A stretch of 41,138 bases of DNA. It comes from Paracoccaceae bacterium. GTDB taxonomy: Bacteria; Pseudomonadota; Alphaproteobacteria; Rhodobacterales; Rhodobacteraceae. Position 1 is the stretch's first letter; every line of letters begins with the position of its first letter. The stretch covers positions 1 through 41,138 of the forward strand of contig JANZZL010000027.1 in the NCBI GenBank assembly GCA_026419405.1. Reading direction: 5' to 3'. Shown here piece after piece: positions 16,920 through 25,176 of the stretch. The notes below the pieces were generated by a model that saw nothing but the letters and a program-made list of their open reading frames with translations, was not told where the DNA came from and did no database searches. The translations under genes were made by a program, and so were the position numbers.

Positions 16920-18065
16920 TCAACGCTTGTAGGTGGGCTGCCGGAACGGCAGGTCGCAGACCGTCACCGGAAGGCGCCTGCCCCGCACCTCGCCCCAGAG
17001 CCGCGTGCCGGCCGCGGCGAGGGCCGCGGGGACGTAGCCCATCGCGATGGGGCGATCGACCGAGGGGCCGAAGCCGCCCGAGGTGACGCGGCCCACGGGC
17101 TCGCCGCCGGCTTCGGCCGCATAGAGCGGCGTGTCGCCGCGCATCGGCGCCCGCCCCTCGGGCAGGAGTCCCACGCGCCGCCGGGCGGCCCCTTCGGCGA
17201 GCTCGTGCAGGATTCGCGCGGCGCCGGGGAAGCCGCCCGCCCGCGCGCCGCCCGCCCGCCGCACCTTCTGGATCGCCCAGGCGAGGTCGGCCTCGACCGG
17301 CGTGGTCGTCTCGTCGATGTCGCTGCCGTAGAGGCAGAGCCCTGCCTCGAGGCGGAGCGAATCCCGCGCCCCGAGCCCGATGGCCTCGACCTCGGGCCGC
17401 GCGAGCAGCACGCCCGCCAGGCCCACCGCCCTGTCGGCGGGCACCGAGATCTCGTAGCCGTCCTCGCCCGTGTAACCCGAGCGGGAGACCCAGAGCTCGC
17501 AGTCGCCGACATGGAACACGCCCACGTCCATGAAGCGCATCGTGTCCACTCCATGCGCCACGGAGGCGAGCGCCGCGGCCGCCGCCGGGCCCTGGAGCGC
17601 CAGCAGGGCGCGGCCGGACACCGGCTCGACCTCGCAGGCGTCGCTGAGGTGGGTTCGCATGTGCAGGATGTCGGCCTCGGCGCGGGCGGCATTGACCACG
17701 ACGAACAGGTGGTCGCCGCGGTTGGCGACCATCAGGTCGTCGAGGATCCCGCCGGAGTCGGCGGTGAACAGGGCATAGCGCTGCCGCCCCTCGGGCAGGC
17801 CGAGCACATCGACCGGCACCAGCCGCTCCAGCGCCGCCGCGGCATCGGCGATCCGCCCCGAGCGCGGGCGCAGGATCACCTGCCCCATGTGGCTCACGTC
17901 GAACAGGCCTGCGGCCGCGCGGGTGTGCAGGTGCTCCTTCAGCACGCCGAGGCCGTACTGCACCGGCATCTCCCAGCCGGCGAAGGGCACCATCCGTGCG
18001 CCGAGGCGCAGGTGCAGGCCGTGAAGCGGCGTGCGCCTGAGCCCCGCGTCGGCAGCTTCCGTCAT
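16920..18065 (-). CDS. gcvT: Aminomethyltransferase, glycine cleavage T protein
   Basis: The protein has 381 residues. The ATG at 18065 is chosen because GGAGGGG lies 8 bases upstream and the conserved [27 protein letters not shown] follows; the frame is open 14 codons further up without a better site. It transfers the methylene group from GcvH to tetrahydrofolate and releases ammonia. The SHMGQ strand, the [10 protein letters not shown] region, and the [12 protein letters not shown] loop that lines the folate site are present. It is the first gene of the operon and lies about 75 bases downstream of the tandem glycine riboswitch. Confidence 0.97.
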   Translation of the reverse strand: MTEAADAGLRRTPLHGLHLRLGARMVPFAGWEMPVQYGLGVLKEHLHTRAAAGLFDVSHMGQVILRPRSGRIADAAAALERLVPVDVLGLPEGRQRYALFTADSGGILDDLMVANRGDHLFVVVNAARAEADILHMRTHLSDACEVEPVSGRALLALQGPAAAAALASVAHGVDTMRFMDVGVFHVGDCELWVSRSGYTGEDGYEISVPADRAVGLAGVLLARPEVEAIGLGARDSLRLEAGLCLYGSDIDETTTPVEADLAWAIQKVRRAGGARAGGFPGAARILHELAEGAARRRVGLLPEGRAPMRGDTPLYAAEAGGEPVGRVTSGGFGPSVDRPIAMGYVPAALAAAGTRLWGEVRGRRLPVTVCDLPFRQPTYKR

Positions 18066-18140
18066 GGCGCGTTCCCCTCCGCCGGCGGCATGCGGACATG
18101 CCGGCATCGCTCCGGCGGGTCCGGCCCGCCGCCCGATGCC

Positions 18141-18297
18141 CCCTCTGTCCTTTCGCCTGAGATCGTTATCCCTTCGGCGCCCCGGACCGGGTCCGGGATC
18201 TCTCCAGAGTCTGCCGCCAGGTCGGTCCTTTCGCCTGAGAGTTTACCGGGGCGGTTGCTCCTTCGGCACCGGGGCGGGCCCGGATTCTCCCTTCCTG
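18141..18297 (-). ncRNA. Tandem glycine riboswitch upstream of gcvT
   Basis: Two identical 16-base copies of the aptamer core occur at 18225-18240 and 18147-18162 (on the minus strand TCTCAGGCGAAAGGAC), 78 bases apart. Each is preceded by its own GGGAGA or GGAGAGA 5' strand and a GC-rich stem. This is the standard two-aptamer glycine riboswitch, and in this position it normally turns on glycine cleavage genes when glycine is abundant. No T-rich terminator follows, so control could be at translation initiation of gcvT. The rest of the 18066-18425 gap shows no gene. Confidence 0.93.
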
Positions 18298-18425
18298 ACG
18301 CCCTACCCCTACCCGTCCGCGGCCTGTCAGGCAAGCCCGCAGGATACCGCGGCATACCGGATCGCGCTGCGGCGCCGCAGCCTGCGGGAGCCGGCCGCCG
18401 CCGGAAACCGGGACGCTCTCCGGCG

Positions 18426-19751
18426 TCAGGCCGGTCGCGGCACCTTCTGGAGGAGCGGCATGACCTCGGCCATCTCGGGCCCCGTCTCGCGCCCGGTCAG
18501 GGCAAGGCGCAGCGGCATGTAGAGCGCCCTGCCCTTCCGGCCCGTCGCCGCCTTGACCGCCTCGGTCCAGGCGCCCCAGGTGCCGGCGTCGTAGGGCGGC
18601 GGCGGCAGCAGCGACAGCGCGGTCGCCACGAAGTCGCGATCTGCCTCCGGCACCTCGGTGCGCGGGCCGTCGCGGAACACCTCCCACCAGCCGGCGATGT
18701 CCGCCCTGGTCCTGAGATTGCCCCGGACCGCGTTCCAGAACGCCTCGGCGAGCGGCGCGGGAACGCCGGCGGCGAGAACCGCATCGCGCACTTGCTCGAA
18801 CGGCAGGGCGGCCAGGTAGCGCGAGGTCAGGGGCCAGAGATCCTCGCGGTCGAACTTCGTCGGCGCGGCGCCGAAGGTCGAGAGGTCGAACCCCTCGAGG
18901 ATCTCGTCCAGGCTGGTGCAGAGCTCGACCGGTTCGGAGGACCCCAGCCGCGCCATCAGCGACAGGATCGCCATCGGCTCGACCCCCTCGCGGCGGAGGT
19001 CGCGCAGCGACAGCGTGCCCAGCCGCTTCGAGAGCGCCTCGCCCTGCGGGCCGGTGAGCAGGGAGTGATGCGCAAAGCGCGGCGGACGCGCGCCCATCGC
19101 CTCGATGATCTGGATCTGGGTGGCCGTGTTCGTCACGTGGTCGGCCCCCCGCACGATGTCGGTGATGCCGAAGTCCACGTCGTCGACCACCGAGGCGAAG
19201 GTGTAGAGCACCTGGCCATCGGCCTTGATCAGGACGGGGTCGGAGACCGATGCCGCGTCGATCGACAGCGGCCCGAGGATCCCGTCGGTCCACTCGATGC
19301 GGGTCTGGTCGAGCAGGAAGCGCCAGTAGCCCTTGCGCCCCTCGGCGCGCAGCCGCTCGCGCTCGGCCTCGGTGAGCCTCAGCCCGGTGCGGTCGTAGAC
19401 CGGCGGAAGCCCCATGTTGAGCTGCTTCTTGCGCTTGAGCTCGAGCTCGACCGGGGTCTCGAACACCTCGTAGAGGCGGCCCCTCTCCCGCAGCATCCCG
19501 GCGACCTCGGCATAGCGCGCAAGCCGGTCGGACTGCCGCTCGAAGCGGTCCCAGGTCAGGCCGAGCCAGGTCAGGTCCTCCTGGATCGCCTCGGCGAACT
19601 CGGGCTTCGACCGCTCGGCGTCGGTGTCGTCGAGCCGCAGGATGAAGGTGCCGCCCGCCTTGCGGGCGATGGCCCAGTTGAACAGCGCGGCGCGCAGGTT
19701 GCCGATGTGCAGGAAGCCCGTGGGCGAGGGCGCGAAGCGGGTGATGGTCAT
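18426..19751 (-). CDS. gltX: Glutamate--tRNA ligase (zinc-less GluRS)
   Basis: The protein has 441 residues, a class I synthetase with the HIGH motif as HIGN (residues 15-18) in APSPTGFLHIGNLR, and the KMSKS loop as ALSKR (239-243), where the first lysine is replaced. It charges tRNA-Glu, and in alphaproteobacteria often also tRNA-Gln ahead of amidotransferase. The segment where zinc-type enzymes carry cysteines reads YEVFETPVE, so there is no zinc site. Many alphaproteobacteria have two gltX genes; this short type is usually one of the pair, so another copy may exist elsewhere. It stands alone on the minus strand, divergent from the metallopeptidase gene. Confidence 0.95.
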   Translation of the reverse strand: MTITRFAPSPTGFLHIGNLRAALFNWAIARKAGGTFILRLDDTDAERSKPEFAEAIQEDLTWLGLTWDRFERQSDRLARYAEVAGMLRERGRLYEVFETPVELELKRKKQLNMGLPPVYDRTGLRLTEAERERLRAEGRKGYWRFLLDQTRIEWTDGILGPLSIDAASVSDPVLIKADGQVLYTFASVVDDVDFGITDIVRGADHVTNTATQIQIIEAMGARPPRFAHHSLLTGPQGEALSKRLGTLSLRDLRREGVEPMAILSLMARLGSSEPVELCTSLDEILEGFDLSTFGAAPTKFDREDLWPLTSRYLAALPFEQVRDAVLAAGVPAPLAEAFWNAVRGNLRTRADIAGWWEVFRDGPRTEVPEADRDFVATALSLLPPPPYDAGTWGAWTEAVKAATGRKGRALYMPLRLALTGRETGPEMAEVMPLLQKVPRPA

Positions 19752-19813
19752 GGACGGCTCCTGGAACCCCGCCCCTCTTCCACAAGCGTTCCGTTTTGTC
19801 CATATCGGGGCCG

Positions 19814-20224
19814 ATGACCGCCGATGCCGCCGCGCTCCTTCCCCCGGACCTTGCCGCCTTCGAGGCGCTCGCGGAAGCCGCGCGCGAGGCCCTGCCCGAG
19901 CCCTACCGCACGGCGGCCCGCGGCATCGTGCTGCGGATCGAGGATTTCCCGCCCGATCACATCCTCGACGAGATGGAGATCGACGATCCCTTCGAGCTCA
20001 CCGGCCTCTACGACGGGATCCCGCTCACCGAAAAGTCGGTGATGGACCAGCCGACGGCCCCCGACACGATCTGGCTCTTCCGCCGGCCGATCCTCGACGA
20101 ATGGGCCGAGCGGGGGGCCGAGCCGCTCGGCAGCCTCGTGGCGCACATCCTGGTGCACGAGCTCGCGCATCACTTCGGCTGGACCGACGACGAGATCGCG
20201 CGGATCGACCCCTGGTGGGAGTAG
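19814..20224 (+). CDS. Minimal metallopeptidase-family protein (zincin, HExxH)
   Basis: The protein has 136 residues from the ATG at 19814 (a TTG at 19796 is a possible longer start). It belongs to the small 'metallopeptidase family' of zincin-like proteins. The helix HILVHELAHHFGWTDDEI contains HExxH as His115, Glu116 and His119. A conserved NPI-type turn precedes it (LFRRPILDEW). No signal peptide is present, so the protein should be cytoplasmic. Substrates are unknown. A 7-bp inverted repeat follows the stop at once. It diverges from gltX with a 62-base gap. Confidence 0.88.
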   Translation: MTADAAALLPPDLAAFEALAEAAREALPEPYRTAARGIVLRIEDFPPDHILDEMEIDDPFELTGLYDGIPLTEKSVMDQPTAPDTIWLFRRPILDEWAERGAEPLGSLVAHILVHELAHHFGWTDDEIARIDPWWE

Positions 20225-20225
20225 G

Positions 20226-20243
20226 CGCACAGCACCCTGTGCG
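20226..20243. terminator. Inverted repeat after the metallopeptidase gene
   Basis: Perfect 7-bp arms CGCACAG and CTGTGCG flank CACC, starting 2 bases after the stop codon. No T-run follows. It may act as a 3'-end hairpin for the metallopeptidase transcript or as an operator for the MBL-fold gene 85 bases downstream. Confidence 0.4.
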
Positions 20244-20327
20244 TTGGCGCAGGCCCTTGCTGTGGATCGCACCGCCCCGCGGGCTAGCTCCTGCGAAGCA
20301 GTCCGAACCCGCGAAGGAGGAGCCGAG

Positions 20328-21263
20328 ATGACCCCCCTCAAGCTCTCGCGCCGCCAGGCGCTCGCCGCCGCGGCCGCCGTGCCGCTCGCCGGCGCCGCCG
20401 TCCGTCCGGCCGCCGCGGCCGCCGACATGAAGGGCCCGACCATGGCACAGGTGAACCGCTTTCGCCTCGGCGGCTTCGAGGTGACCACCCTGCTCGCCGG
20501 CACGCGCACCGTGCCCGATCCGCAGGGAACCTTCGGCATGAACGTCACGCCCGAGGAATTCGCCGCGGTCTCGGCGGCGCACTTCCTTCCCGCGGACGCG
20601 GCGCAGTTCTTCTTCACGCCGACGGTGGTCAACACCGGGTCCGAGCTGATCCTGTTCGACGCCGGGCTCGACCCGGAGGGCATCACCGGCGCACTCGCGG
20701 CGGCCGGCTACACGCCCGACCAGGTGGATGCGGTGGTCGTCACGCACATGCACGGCGACCATATCGGCGGGATCGGCGGCGGGGCGACCTTCCCCAACGC
20801 GCGCTACCTGACCGGCCGGGCCGAGTTCGACCACTGGGCCGGTGCCGGCAACGACGGCTTCGAGGCGAACATCCGGCCGATCGCCGAGCGGTTCGCCTTC
20901 CTCGAGGATGGCGGAACCGTCGCGGCGGGAATCACCGGCATGGCCGCGCCGGGCCACACCCCCGGCCACATGATCTACATGCTGGAAAGCGAGGGCCGGC
21001 GGCTGGCGATCACGGCCGACACGGCGAACCATTACGTCTGGTCGCTGGGCCATCCCGACTGGGAGGTGCGCTTCGACATGGACAAGGCCGCCGCCGCCCA
21101 GACCCGCCGGCAGGTCTTCGGCATGCTGGCCGCCGAGCGGATTCCCTTCATCGGCTACCACATGCCCTTCCCTGCCCTCGGCTTCGTCGAGGCGCGGGGC
21201 GCGGACGGGTTCCGCTACGTCCCCGCCTCCTACCAGTTCATGCTGGAACCGACCGAAGGCTGA
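20328..21263 (+). CDS. Tat-exported MBL-fold metallo-hydrolase
   Basis: The protein has 311 residues from the ATG at 20328, which has an AAGGAGG ribosome site. A twin-arginine signal (LSRRQALAAAAAVPLAGAA) ends near residue 31, so the enzyme is folded in the cytoplasm and exported to the periplasm. The metallo-beta-lactamase fold has THMHGDHIGG (His140, His142, Asp144, His145), the GHTPGH histidine, ADTANHY aspartate and the GYHMPFP histidine, giving a complete two-metal site. Lactonase, sulfatase and phosphodiesterase activities occur in this family and the substrate cannot be told from sequence. The AHL-lactonase possibility is of interest because a LuxR solo lies 7.5 kb away, but the link is speculative. 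Confidence 0.9.
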   Translation: MTPLKLSRRQALAAAAAVPLAGAAVRPAAAAADMKGPTMAQVNRFRLGGFEVTTLLAGTRTVPDPQGTFGMNVTPEEFAAVSAAHFLPADAAQFFFTPTVVNTGSELILFDAGLDPEGITGALAAAGYTPDQVDAVVVTHMHGDHIGGIGGGATFPNARYLTGRAEFDHWAGAGNDGFEANIRPIAERFAFLEDGGTVAAGITGMAAPGHTPGHMIYMLESEGRRLAITADTANHYVWSLGHPDWEVRFDMDKAAAAQTRRQVFGMLAAERIPFIGYHMPFPALGFVEARGADGFRYVPASYQFMLEPTEG

Positions 21264-21332
21264 GACGACCGGCGCCCCGGACCGCGACGGCGCGCTCCGG
21301 GGTCTCGATCCTGGCCGTCGGGGCCGATCCGG

Positions 21333-21926
21333 TCAGGCGATCTTCGCGGCGAACTCGACGAGTCGCCTGGCCTGGTGCTCGATCGCCGCCCTGGCCTTGT
21401 CGTCGAGCTCGGCGCCCGAGGAGTGGCTGTAGCCATAGGGGTTGCCGCCTGCCGCGAAGATCGACTGGTCGGTGTAGCCCGGCGGGACGATGATCGCGCC
21501 CCAATGCATGAAGGTGGTGTAGAGGCCGAGGATCGTCGCCTCCTGCCCGCCGTGCGTGTTCTGCGCCGAGGTCATGGCGCTGACCGCCTTGTTCGCCAGC
21601 TTGCCCTGGAACCAGAGGCCGCCGAGCGTGTCGATGAAGGCGCGCATCTGCGAGGCGGCGACCCCGTAGCGCGTGGGCGTCGAGAACAGGTAGGCGTTCG
21701 CCCATTCCATGTCCGCGTGGGTGACGACCGGGACGTCGGCCTGCTTCTCGGCGGCCGCCTTCCAGGCATCCTGGCCGGCGACGACATCGGCCGGGGCCGT
21801 CTCGGCCACGCGCAGCAGACGCACCTCGGCCCCGGCGGCCTTCGCGGCCTCGGCCGCGATCCCGGCCATGCGGTGGTTGAGGCCATAGGTAGAATAGTAG
21901 ATGACGGCGAGTCTGACGGTGCTCAT
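21333..21926 (-). CDS. wrbA: NAD(P)H:quinone oxidoreductase WrbA
   Basis: The protein has 197 residues from the ATG at 21926, preceded by GAGGGAG. It is a flavodoxin-fold FMN enzyme that reduces quinones by two electrons, avoiding semiquinone radicals. The FMN phosphate loop is [12 protein letters not shown] (about residues 9-20), [11 protein letters not shown] contacts the isoalloxazine ring, and the family insert [13 protein letters not shown] is present. The frame is open 12 codons further up but without a better ribosome site. It diverges from the PfkB-family kinase across a 156-base region packed with hairpins. Confidence 0.95.
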   Translation of the reverse strand: MSTVRLAVIYYSTYGLNHRMAGIAAEAAKAAGAEVRLLRVAETAPADVVAGQDAWKAAAEKQADVPVVTHADMEWANAYLFSTPTRYGVAASQMRAFIDTLGGLWFQGKLANKAVSAMTSAQNTHGGQEATILGLYTTFMHWGAIIVPPGYTDQSIFAAGGNPYGYSHSSGAELDDKARAAIEHQARRLVEFAAKIA

Positions 21927-21970
21927 GGGCTCTCCCTCGGTAGCATCGATCCCTGCGCCCATGAGCTATG

Positions 21971-22053
21971 GCCGCGCCGCCGGCGCGGCTACTGCGCACC
22001 GGCGCAAGCCGGTTGTGCAGCGGCGCAGGGGGCTGGCGCGCGCCGGCGCGCGC
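21971..22053. repeat. Three consecutive GC-rich hairpins between wrbA and the hexose kinase gene
   Basis: The first hairpin has perfect 8-bp arms GCCGCGCC (21971-21978) and GGCGCGGC (21982-21989). The second has arms CTGCGCACCGGC (21992-22003) and GCCGGTTGTGCAG (22008-22020) around a GCAA tetraloop. The third is the perfect 18-bp palindrome at 22036-22053 (GCGCGCGCC and its mirror). The three follow each other directly in a divergent intergenic region. Confidence 0.5.
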
Positions 22054-22059
22054 TGGCAG

Positions 22060-22073
22060 TGTTACCGCAAACA
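22060..22073. promoter_or_regulatory. Possible LacI-type operator upstream of the hexose kinase gene
   Basis: TGTTACCGCAAACA has the imperfect dyad TGTT-N6-AACA with a central CG, the shape of LacI/GalR-family operators. It ends 9 bases before the kinase start codon. Two of seven half-site positions do not match, so this is tentative. Confidence 0.25.
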
Positions 22074-22082
22074 AGGTGCCCC

Positions 22083-23030
22083 ATGATCCCGGTCCTGACC
22101 CTCACGCTCAACCCCGCGCTCGATCTCGCAACCGCTGCCGACGCCGTGCGGCCCGACACCAAGCTGCGCTGCGGCCCGCCGCGGGTGGATCCGGGCGGCG
22201 GCGGCATCAACGTGGCCCGGGCGATCCGGCTGCTCGGCGGCGATGCCTTCGCGCTCGTCGCCGCGGGCGGTCCCACGGGGGCGCAGCTGCTCGCGCTGCT
22301 GGCCGCCGAGGGGGTGCTGACCGGCCTGCTGGCCGCACCGGGCGACACGCGCATCTCGCTTTCGGTCGCCGACCGGGCGACCGGCCAGCAATACCGCTTC
22401 ATGCTGCCGGGCCCGGAGTGGCACGCGCACGACGTCGCCATCGCGCTGTCGATGCTCAAGAGCGCGCTCACGCCGGGCGGCTACTGCGTGCTGTCGGGCA
22501 GCCAGCCGCCGGGGCTCGCCGACGGTTTCCCCGCGGACTTCGCCCGCACCTGCGCCGAACGCGGCGCCAGGCTCGTCGTCGATACCGGGGGGCGGCCGCT
22601 CGCCGCCTTCGTCGCCGAGCCGGGCCCGGGCGCCGAGGTCGTGCGGATGAACCACGAGGAGGCCGAGGAGCTCGCCGGGCGGATCTTCGCCACGCCGGCC
22701 GAATCCGCCGACTTCGCCGCCTCGCTCGTCGCGCGCGGCGTCGCGCGCATCGTCGTGCTGGCGCGCGGCGGCGAAGGCTCGGTCCTCGTCACCGAGGGGC
22801 TCCGCATCCAGTGCGCGGCCCCCAGGGTCAAGGTCCGCAGCAAGGTGGGCGCGGGCGACAGCTTCGTGGCCGGGCTGACGCTGGCGCTCGCGCGCGGCGC
22901 CAGCCCCGAGGAGGCGCTGCGCCAGGGCGTCGCCGCCGCCAGCTCGGCGGTCATGACCGAGGGCACCGCCCTGTGCCGCCGGGAGGACGTGGAGGCGCTG
23001 CTGCCGAATTGCCGGGTCTCGGTCCTCTGA
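22083..23030 (+). CDS. 1-phosphofructokinase/PfkB-type hexose kinase
   Basis: The protein has 315 residues and belongs to the 1-phosphofructokinase branch of the PfkB family (E. coli PfkB, FruK, LacC). The N-terminus LTLNPALDLATAADAV is diagnostic of this branch, followed by the substrate loop GGGGINVARAIRLLGG. The catalytic segment KVGAGDSFVAG holds Asp259. It phosphorylates fructose 1-phosphate, fructose 6-phosphate or tagatose 6-phosphate with ATP in the cytoplasm. No fructose PTS gene is next to it, so the E. coli Pfk-2-like activity is slightly more likely than FruK (inference). A strong ribosome site is not obvious upstream of the ATG at 22083. Confidence 0.9.
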   Translation: MIPVLTLTLNPALDLATAADAVRPDTKLRCGPPRVDPGGGGINVARAIRLLGGDAFALVAAGGPTGAQLLALLAAEGVLTGLLAAPGDTRISLSVADRATGQQYRFMLPGPEWHAHDVAIALSMLKSALTPGGYCVLSGSQPPGLADGFPADFARTCAERGARLVVDTGGRPLAAFVAEPGPGAEVVRMNHEEAEELAGRIFATPAESADFAASLVARGVARIVVLARGGEGSVLVTEGLRIQCAAPRVKVRSKVGAGDSFVAGLTLALARGASPEEALRQGVAAASSAVMTEGTALCRREDVEALLPNCRVSVL

Positions 23031-23376
23031 GCCTCGGGCCGGCGCGATCGGCCGGCGCCGGCCGGGATGCTCACCGCCGGCCGCGCTCGGCCCTGCCGAC
23101 ACCATGGCGCCGCTGCCCCGCAGGCGCCCACCCGCGGACGGACCTGCCGATCCGGGCGCCGGCCGCACCGGAAGAGCAGACCATCGGGATCGGCGCGTCC
23201 GGGCATCACGCACACCGCAGACGCCGTGCGCGCGCGGCGCGTCGGCCGGGAGGGCGAGGACGGCCGGCAGGAGCGCGGCGGCAGGGGCCGCGGTGCGGAA
23301 CGCGGCGGGACCCTCCCGATCGGCATCCGCGCGCAGGCGGCACCTTCCGCCGCGGCAATGCGATGACGCCGGCCGG
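23031..23376. other. Intergenic region without a supported gene
   Basis: This 346-base gap lies between the convergent kinase and nadE genes. It contains a perfect 14-bp palindrome at 23050-23063 (GGCCGGCGCCGGCC), close enough to the kinase stop to act in 3'-end formation. Several frames are open only because of the base composition. None has a ribosome site, start and recognisable motif together. I see no RNA gene. Confidence 0.6.
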
Positions 23377-25035
23377 CTAGGACGGATCGCGCCAGCGGTT
23401 CACGATGGGGTAGCGCCGGTCGAGCCAGAAGGCGCGGCTGGTCAGCCGCGTGCCGGGGGCGGACTGGAAGCGTTTCCACTCCGCCCCGTAGACGAGCGCC
23501 TCGACCTTCCGCACGGTGGCCCGGTCGTAGCCGCGCGCGACGATGTCGGCGACGCTCTCCTCCCGGTCGACCAGCCCCTCGAGAATGGCGTCGAGCGTCG
23601 CGTAGGGCGGCAGCGAATCCTCGTCGCGCTGGTCGGCGCGCAGCTCGGCCGAGGGCGCCTTCTCGATCACCCGCGGGGGGATCACCTCGCCCGCCGGGCC
23701 CAGCATCCAGGGCCGGTGCACGCGGTTGCGCCAGCGGCAGGTCTGGAAGACGCGTGTCTTGTAGAGATCCTTCAGCGGGTTGTAGCCGCCGGCCATGTCG
23801 CCGTAGATCGTGGCGTAGCCGACCGCGACCTCCGACTTGTTGCCGGTGGTCAGCAGCATCTCGCCGAACTTGTTCGACAGCGCCATCAGCAGCAGCCCGC
23901 GCAGGCGCGACTGGATGTTCTCTTCCGCGACGCCGGGCGGGGTGCCCTCGAACAGCGGCGCGAGCGCCGCGGCGACGGCGGCGCGCGGCCCGTCGATCGG
24001 GATGGTGTCGAGCCGGCAGCCGAGCCTCCGGGCGACCTCGGCGGCATCCTCGAGCGAATGGGCAGAGGTGTATTCCGACGGCAGCATCACGCAGCGCACG
24101 CGGTCCGGCCCGAGCGCGTCGGCCGCGATGGTCGCGACGAGGGCGCTGTCCACGCCCCCCGAGAGACCGAGCAGAACCTTCGACAGGCCCGATTTCCCGA
24201 GGTAGTCGCGCAGGCTCTCGACCATGACGCGGTAGTCCTGTTCCCATTCGTCGGGATGCCTCGCCCGCGGGCCCTCGGCCGCACGCCAGCCCTCGTCGGT
24301 CTCCTCGAAGTCCACCTGCGCGACGACCTCGTCGAACAGCGGCAGGCTCACCGCGAGCCGGCCGCCGGGGTTCAGCACGAAGGACCCGCCGTCGAACACC
24401 TGGTCGTCCTGCCCGCCCACCATGTTGAGATAGACGAGCGGCAGGCCGGTCTCGACGACGCGGGACACCATCAGGTTCAGCCGCAGGTCGAACTTGCCCC
24501 GGTGGTAGGGCGAGCCGTTCGGGACGAGCAGCAGCTCTGCCCCGCTCTCGGCCTGCGCCTCGGCCACGTCTGGATACCAGCTGTCCTCGCAGATCGGCGT
24601 TCCGATGCGGACCGGTCCGAGCCGGTAGGGGCCGCTGATGTCGGCCGAGGCATAAAGCCGCATCTCGTCGAAGACGCCGTCGTTCGGCAGGTGGTGCTTG
24701 AGGATGCGGGCCGCCACCCTGCCGCCGTGGAGCACGTGGTAGGCGTTGTAGAGACGCCCGCCCTCGCGCCAGGGGGCGCCGATCGCCAGCGCCGGGCCCG
24801 CGGCCGTCTCCGCCGCGAGGCGGGCGAGGCGGTCCGCCGCGTCGGCCTCGAAGGCGCGCTTCATCACGAGGTCCTGCGTCTGGTAGCCGGTCAGGAACAT
24901 CTCGGGCAGCGCCACGAGGTCGGCCCCGGCCTCGCGCCCCTGCTCCCAGGCGCGCCGCGCCTTCTCGGCATTGTCCGGAAGCGCGCCCACCGTGGGGTTG
25001 AGCTGCGCCATCGTCAGTCTGAATCGGGCTGTCAT
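23377..25035 (-). CDS. nadE: Glutamine-dependent NAD+ synthetase
   Basis: The protein has 552 residues with two domains. The N-terminal nitrilase-like glutaminase (about 1-270) has the triad Glu45 (ALPEMFL), Lys113 (ILKHHLPN) and Cys149 (TPICEDSW). The C-terminal synthetase has the PP-loop SGGVDS (292-297). It amidates nicotinic acid adenine dinucleotide to NAD+ using ATP and glutamine-derived ammonia, the last step of NAD synthesis. The ATG at 25035 starts the typical RLTMAQLNPTVGAL strand. It diverges from the MORN gene and is not obviously part of an operon. Confidence 0.97.
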   Translation of the reverse strand: MTARFRLTMAQLNPTVGALPDNAEKARRAWEQGREAGADLVALPEMFLTGYQTQDLVMKRAFEADAADRLARLAAETAAGPALAIGAPWREGGRLYNAYHVLHGGRVAARILKHHLPNDGVFDEMRLYASADISGPYRLGPVRIGTPICEDSWYPDVAEAQAESGAELLLVPNGSPYHRGKFDLRLNLMVSRVVETGLPLVYLNMVGGQDDQVFDGGSFVLNPGGRLAVSLPLFDEVVAQVDFEETDEGWRAAEGPRARHPDEWEQDYRVMVESLRDYLGKSGLSKVLLGLSGGVDSALVATIAADALGPDRVRCVMLPSEYTSAHSLEDAAEVARRLGCRLDTIPIDGPRAAVAAALAPLFEGTPPGVAEENIQSRLRGLLLMALSNKFGEMLLTTGNKSEVAVGYATIYGDMAGGYNPLKDLYKTRVFQTCRWRNRVHRPWMLGPAGEVIPPRVIEKAPSAELRADQRDEDSLPPYATLDAILEGLVDREESVADIVARGYDRATVRKVEALVYGAEWKRFQSAPGTRLTSRAFWLDRRYPIVNRWRDPS

Positions 25036-25105
25036 CCTGCGCCTCCGGTCCAGCGCTACTTAGCAGAAAGGACGGGACGGGGAAGCCGCAGCCGCCTGAA
25101 AGCCG

Positions 25106-25134
25106 TTGTCAGGTCAAAGGGGTGAGGCTAGTCT
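25106..25134 (+). promoter_or_regulatory. Possible promoter of the MORN gene
   Basis: TTGTCA (25106-25111, 5 of 6 to consensus) is followed after 17 bases by TAGTCT (25129-25134, 3 of 6). It lies about 40 bases before the GTG start of the MORN protein. The -10 is poor. Confidence 0.35.
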
Positions 25135-25176
25135 TGGGGGCGTGTCTGTAGATACCCGCAATACTGGGGGCCCGTC

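Noticed and set aside
23031-23376. Small secreted protein on the minus strand (hydrophobic AALLPAVLALP stretch)
   Set aside because: No start codon or ribosome site lies in the right frame, and the frame runs on into the kinase gene without a domain.
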